A stretch of DNA of 5,520 nucleotides from JALYQB01 sp035640155 (GTDB taxonomy: Bacteria; Actinomycetota; Actinomycetes; Mycobacteriales; Pseudonocardiaceae): assembly GCA_035640155.1 (NCBI GenBank), contig DASQWR010000085.1, positions 1-5,520 on the forward strand, read 5' to 3'. The notes under the pieces were generated by a model. The model searched no databases and was not told where the DNA came from. It saw only the letters and a program-made list of their open reading frames with translations. Positions 5,412 to 5,520 of this stretch are shown one piece after another. Both the position numbers and the translations under genes were made by a program. Each line of letters opens with the position of its first letter. Within the stretch, counting starts at the first letter, position 1.

Positions 5412-5520
5412 TCAGGTCCGGGCGCGTTGCTTGATACGAGAGGTGAGCTCCTGTACCTGGTCGTAGGTGCGGCGCCGCTCGGCCATCTCTTTGCGGATCT
5501 TCTTCTCGGCGTGCATGACG
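5412..5520 (-). CDS. dnaA: Chromosomal replication initiator DnaA, C-terminal end (partial)
   Basis: The frame entering from the right edge gives 35 residues and a TGA at 5412-5414. The peptide begins VMHAEKKIRKEMAERR and ends TSRIKQRART. This matches the last helices of DnaA domain IV, the helix-turn-helix DNA-binding domain, where actinobacterial proteins read V(M/I)HA.(R/K)KI...MAERR...V.ELT.RI. DnaA binds the 9-mer boxes found immediately downstream of this stop codon, and oriC following dnaA is the standard actinobacterial arrangement. Only the tail is in the window, so the AAA+ ATPase domain and the start cannot be judged. The reading frame is short, but position and sequence agree. Confidence 0.93.
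   Translation of the reverse strand, partial: VMHAEKKIRKEMAERRRTYDQVQELTSRIKQRART

Noticed and set aside
2279..5434. Very long plus-strand open frame (1051 codons)
   Set aside because: It runs antisense to dciA, recF, gnd and the origin. Its composition is the Arg/Gly/Pro/His-rich pattern of a GC-rich shadow frame, while the opposite strand encodes proteins with full family motifs.

Overview
This is the chromosomal replication-origin neighbourhood of a high-GC actinobacterium. Every gene lies on the minus strand and reads away from the 3' end of dnaA. In transcription order (right to left) they are: dnaA (last 35 codons only), a 511-bp intergenic region with the marks of oriC, gnd (short 6-phosphogluconate dehydrogenase), recF, dciA (DUF721 helicase loader/operator) and gyrB. 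gyrA would be expected just beyond the left edge. The GC content, GTG starts, the DciA signature (WSGPG...DPQPLG and the C-terminal GRGPRDTYG) and the mycobacterial/streptomycete-like GyrB and DnaA sequences point to Actinomycetia. A Pseudonocardiales-type organism is my best guess, from resemblance only.

Layout. 8-1978 is gyrB, with its own GTG start and a strong Shine-Dalgarno. 1979-2268 is a 290-bp intergenic region with an 11-bp GC-rich hairpin just after dciA (probable terminator), a 13-bp direct repeat and a tentative gyrB promoter. 2269-4900 is a compact dciA-recF-gnd unit: gnd and recF are 6 bp apart, and recF and dciA overlap by 41 bp, so they are probably co-transcribed. 4901-5411 is the putative oriC. 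It holds DnaA-box-like 9-mers at 5205-5325, one AT-rich island at about 5101-5150 in otherwise very GC-rich DNA, and TAG/CAG trinucleotides (5134-5148) four bases from a weak DnaA box. That last arrangement matches the published 'basal unwinding system' (DnaA box, short GC spacer, DnaA-trios). 5412-5520 is the 3' end of dnaA.

The genes share one theme. DnaA opens oriC, DciA works with the replicative helicase, RecF repairs gaps at stalled forks and gyrase relieves supercoils; gnd is the metabolic gene commonly found in this actinobacterial cluster. The most notable point is that dnaN, which normally sits between dnaA and gnd/recF, is absent: only 511 non-coding bases separate dnaA from gnd. 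Other points of interest are a perfect DnaA box inside dciA and a family of GGGTCGGG octamers in the origin region. No mobile element, CRISPR array, tRNA or rRNA is visible.
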